In this document: positions 63,955 to 64,000 of the stretch, piece by piece | Layout: every line of letters starts with the position of its first letter | Numbering within the stretch: position 1 is the first letter of the stretch | Assembly: GCA_902777855.1 (NCBI GenBank) | Contig: CACYVN010000002.1 | Location: 84,217-148,216 of the forward strand | Source: an uncultured bacterium | GTDB taxonomy: Bacteria > Cyanobacteriota > Vampirovibrionia > Gastranaerophilales > Gastranaerophilaceae | Direction of reading: 5' to 3' | DNA: 64,000 nt | Notes under the pieces: model-generated | Told to the model about the DNA's origin: nothing | What the model saw: only the letters and a program-made list of their open reading frames with translations | The model's database searches: none | Position numbers and translations under genes: made by a program

Positions 63955-64000
63955 TGCCCCATTTCTTTGACCGCAAAGAAACGGGGCGCAAAGAAACTCC
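63955..64000. repeat. Dispersed repeat related to the MITE interior
   Basis: GCCCCATTTCTTTGACCG then CAAAGAAACGGGGC forms a hairpin, followed by GCAAAGAAACTCC. The same hairpin plan, with TTTCTTTG/CAAAGAAA and a following AGAAAGAAACCC, occurs at 43400-43445 inside the MITE-like element. The repeat continues past the window's right edge. Confidence 0.45.

Noticed and set aside
1..64000. CRISPR array
   Set aside because: No regularly spaced direct repeats and no cas genes were seen on either strand.

Overview
This is an AT-rich, gene-dense bacterial chromosome segment. The host is most likely a gut-type member of the non-photosynthetic cyanobacterial sister lineage (Gastranaerophilales / Vampirovibrionia, 'Melainabacteria'). 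That is an inference from the AT-richness, the anaerobe-type rubrerythrin, a SigA-like group-2 sigma factor, and several lineage-style hypothetical proteins that open with a short N-terminal SFKG/NFRG/NFTG tag. No rRNA or tRNA gene is present to prove it.

Positions 1-6525 hold the 3' end of a cut-off gene and then a mobile module. The module has a minus-strand cassette (ParB-like protein, ParB-methyltransferase fusion, DUF5681 protein, small coiled-coil protein) and a divergent plus-strand set (zinc-ribbon protein, DUF2924 protein, large serine recombinase).

Positions 6686-30028 form a dense defence island lying between the recombinase and the 3' end of the tmRNA gene. It contains: (i) a 12.4-kb, tightly overlapping five-gene operon with a NERD-nuclease/UvrD-type helicase, a 1921-residue DEAD/DUF1998 helicase, and three proteins I cannot assign (one largely coiled coil), which is the best candidate here for an undescribed system; (ii) a GmrSD-like DUF262/HNH type IV restriction protein with a DUF1643 partner; (iii) a relic of a second serine recombinase tail; (iv) a SAM-I-clan riboswitch with a clear terminator/antiterminator in front of an unknown gene; (v) a type II restriction-modification system with two TSPPY/F methyltransferases and a convergent HNH endonuclease; (vi) a DUF4297 (Cap4-like) nuclease translationally coupled to a Rad50/SMC-like ATPase.

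From the tmRNA gene (30218-30617, minus strand) rightwards the content is core chromosome: a conserved coiled-coil-tailed protein, rubrerythrin, a VWA/FHA/TonB-like envelope operon facing two TPR genes, gltP-ileS, aroK-aroB, an HxlR regulator, a YkgJ protein, a FAD dehydrogenase, an HD-domain protein, a ketopantoate reductase, an anchored thioredoxin, a group-2 sigma factor, lysS, 5-formyl-THF cyclo-ligase, cobO, a CHASE2-GGDEF cyclase, an AAA-TPR protein, rsmG and two lineage hypotheticals. A 372-bp element with perfect 23-bp terminal inverted repeats sits between gltP and aroK, and several genes look leaderless (a -10 box about six bases before the ATG).

All functional names come from motifs read by eye; no database search was possible.
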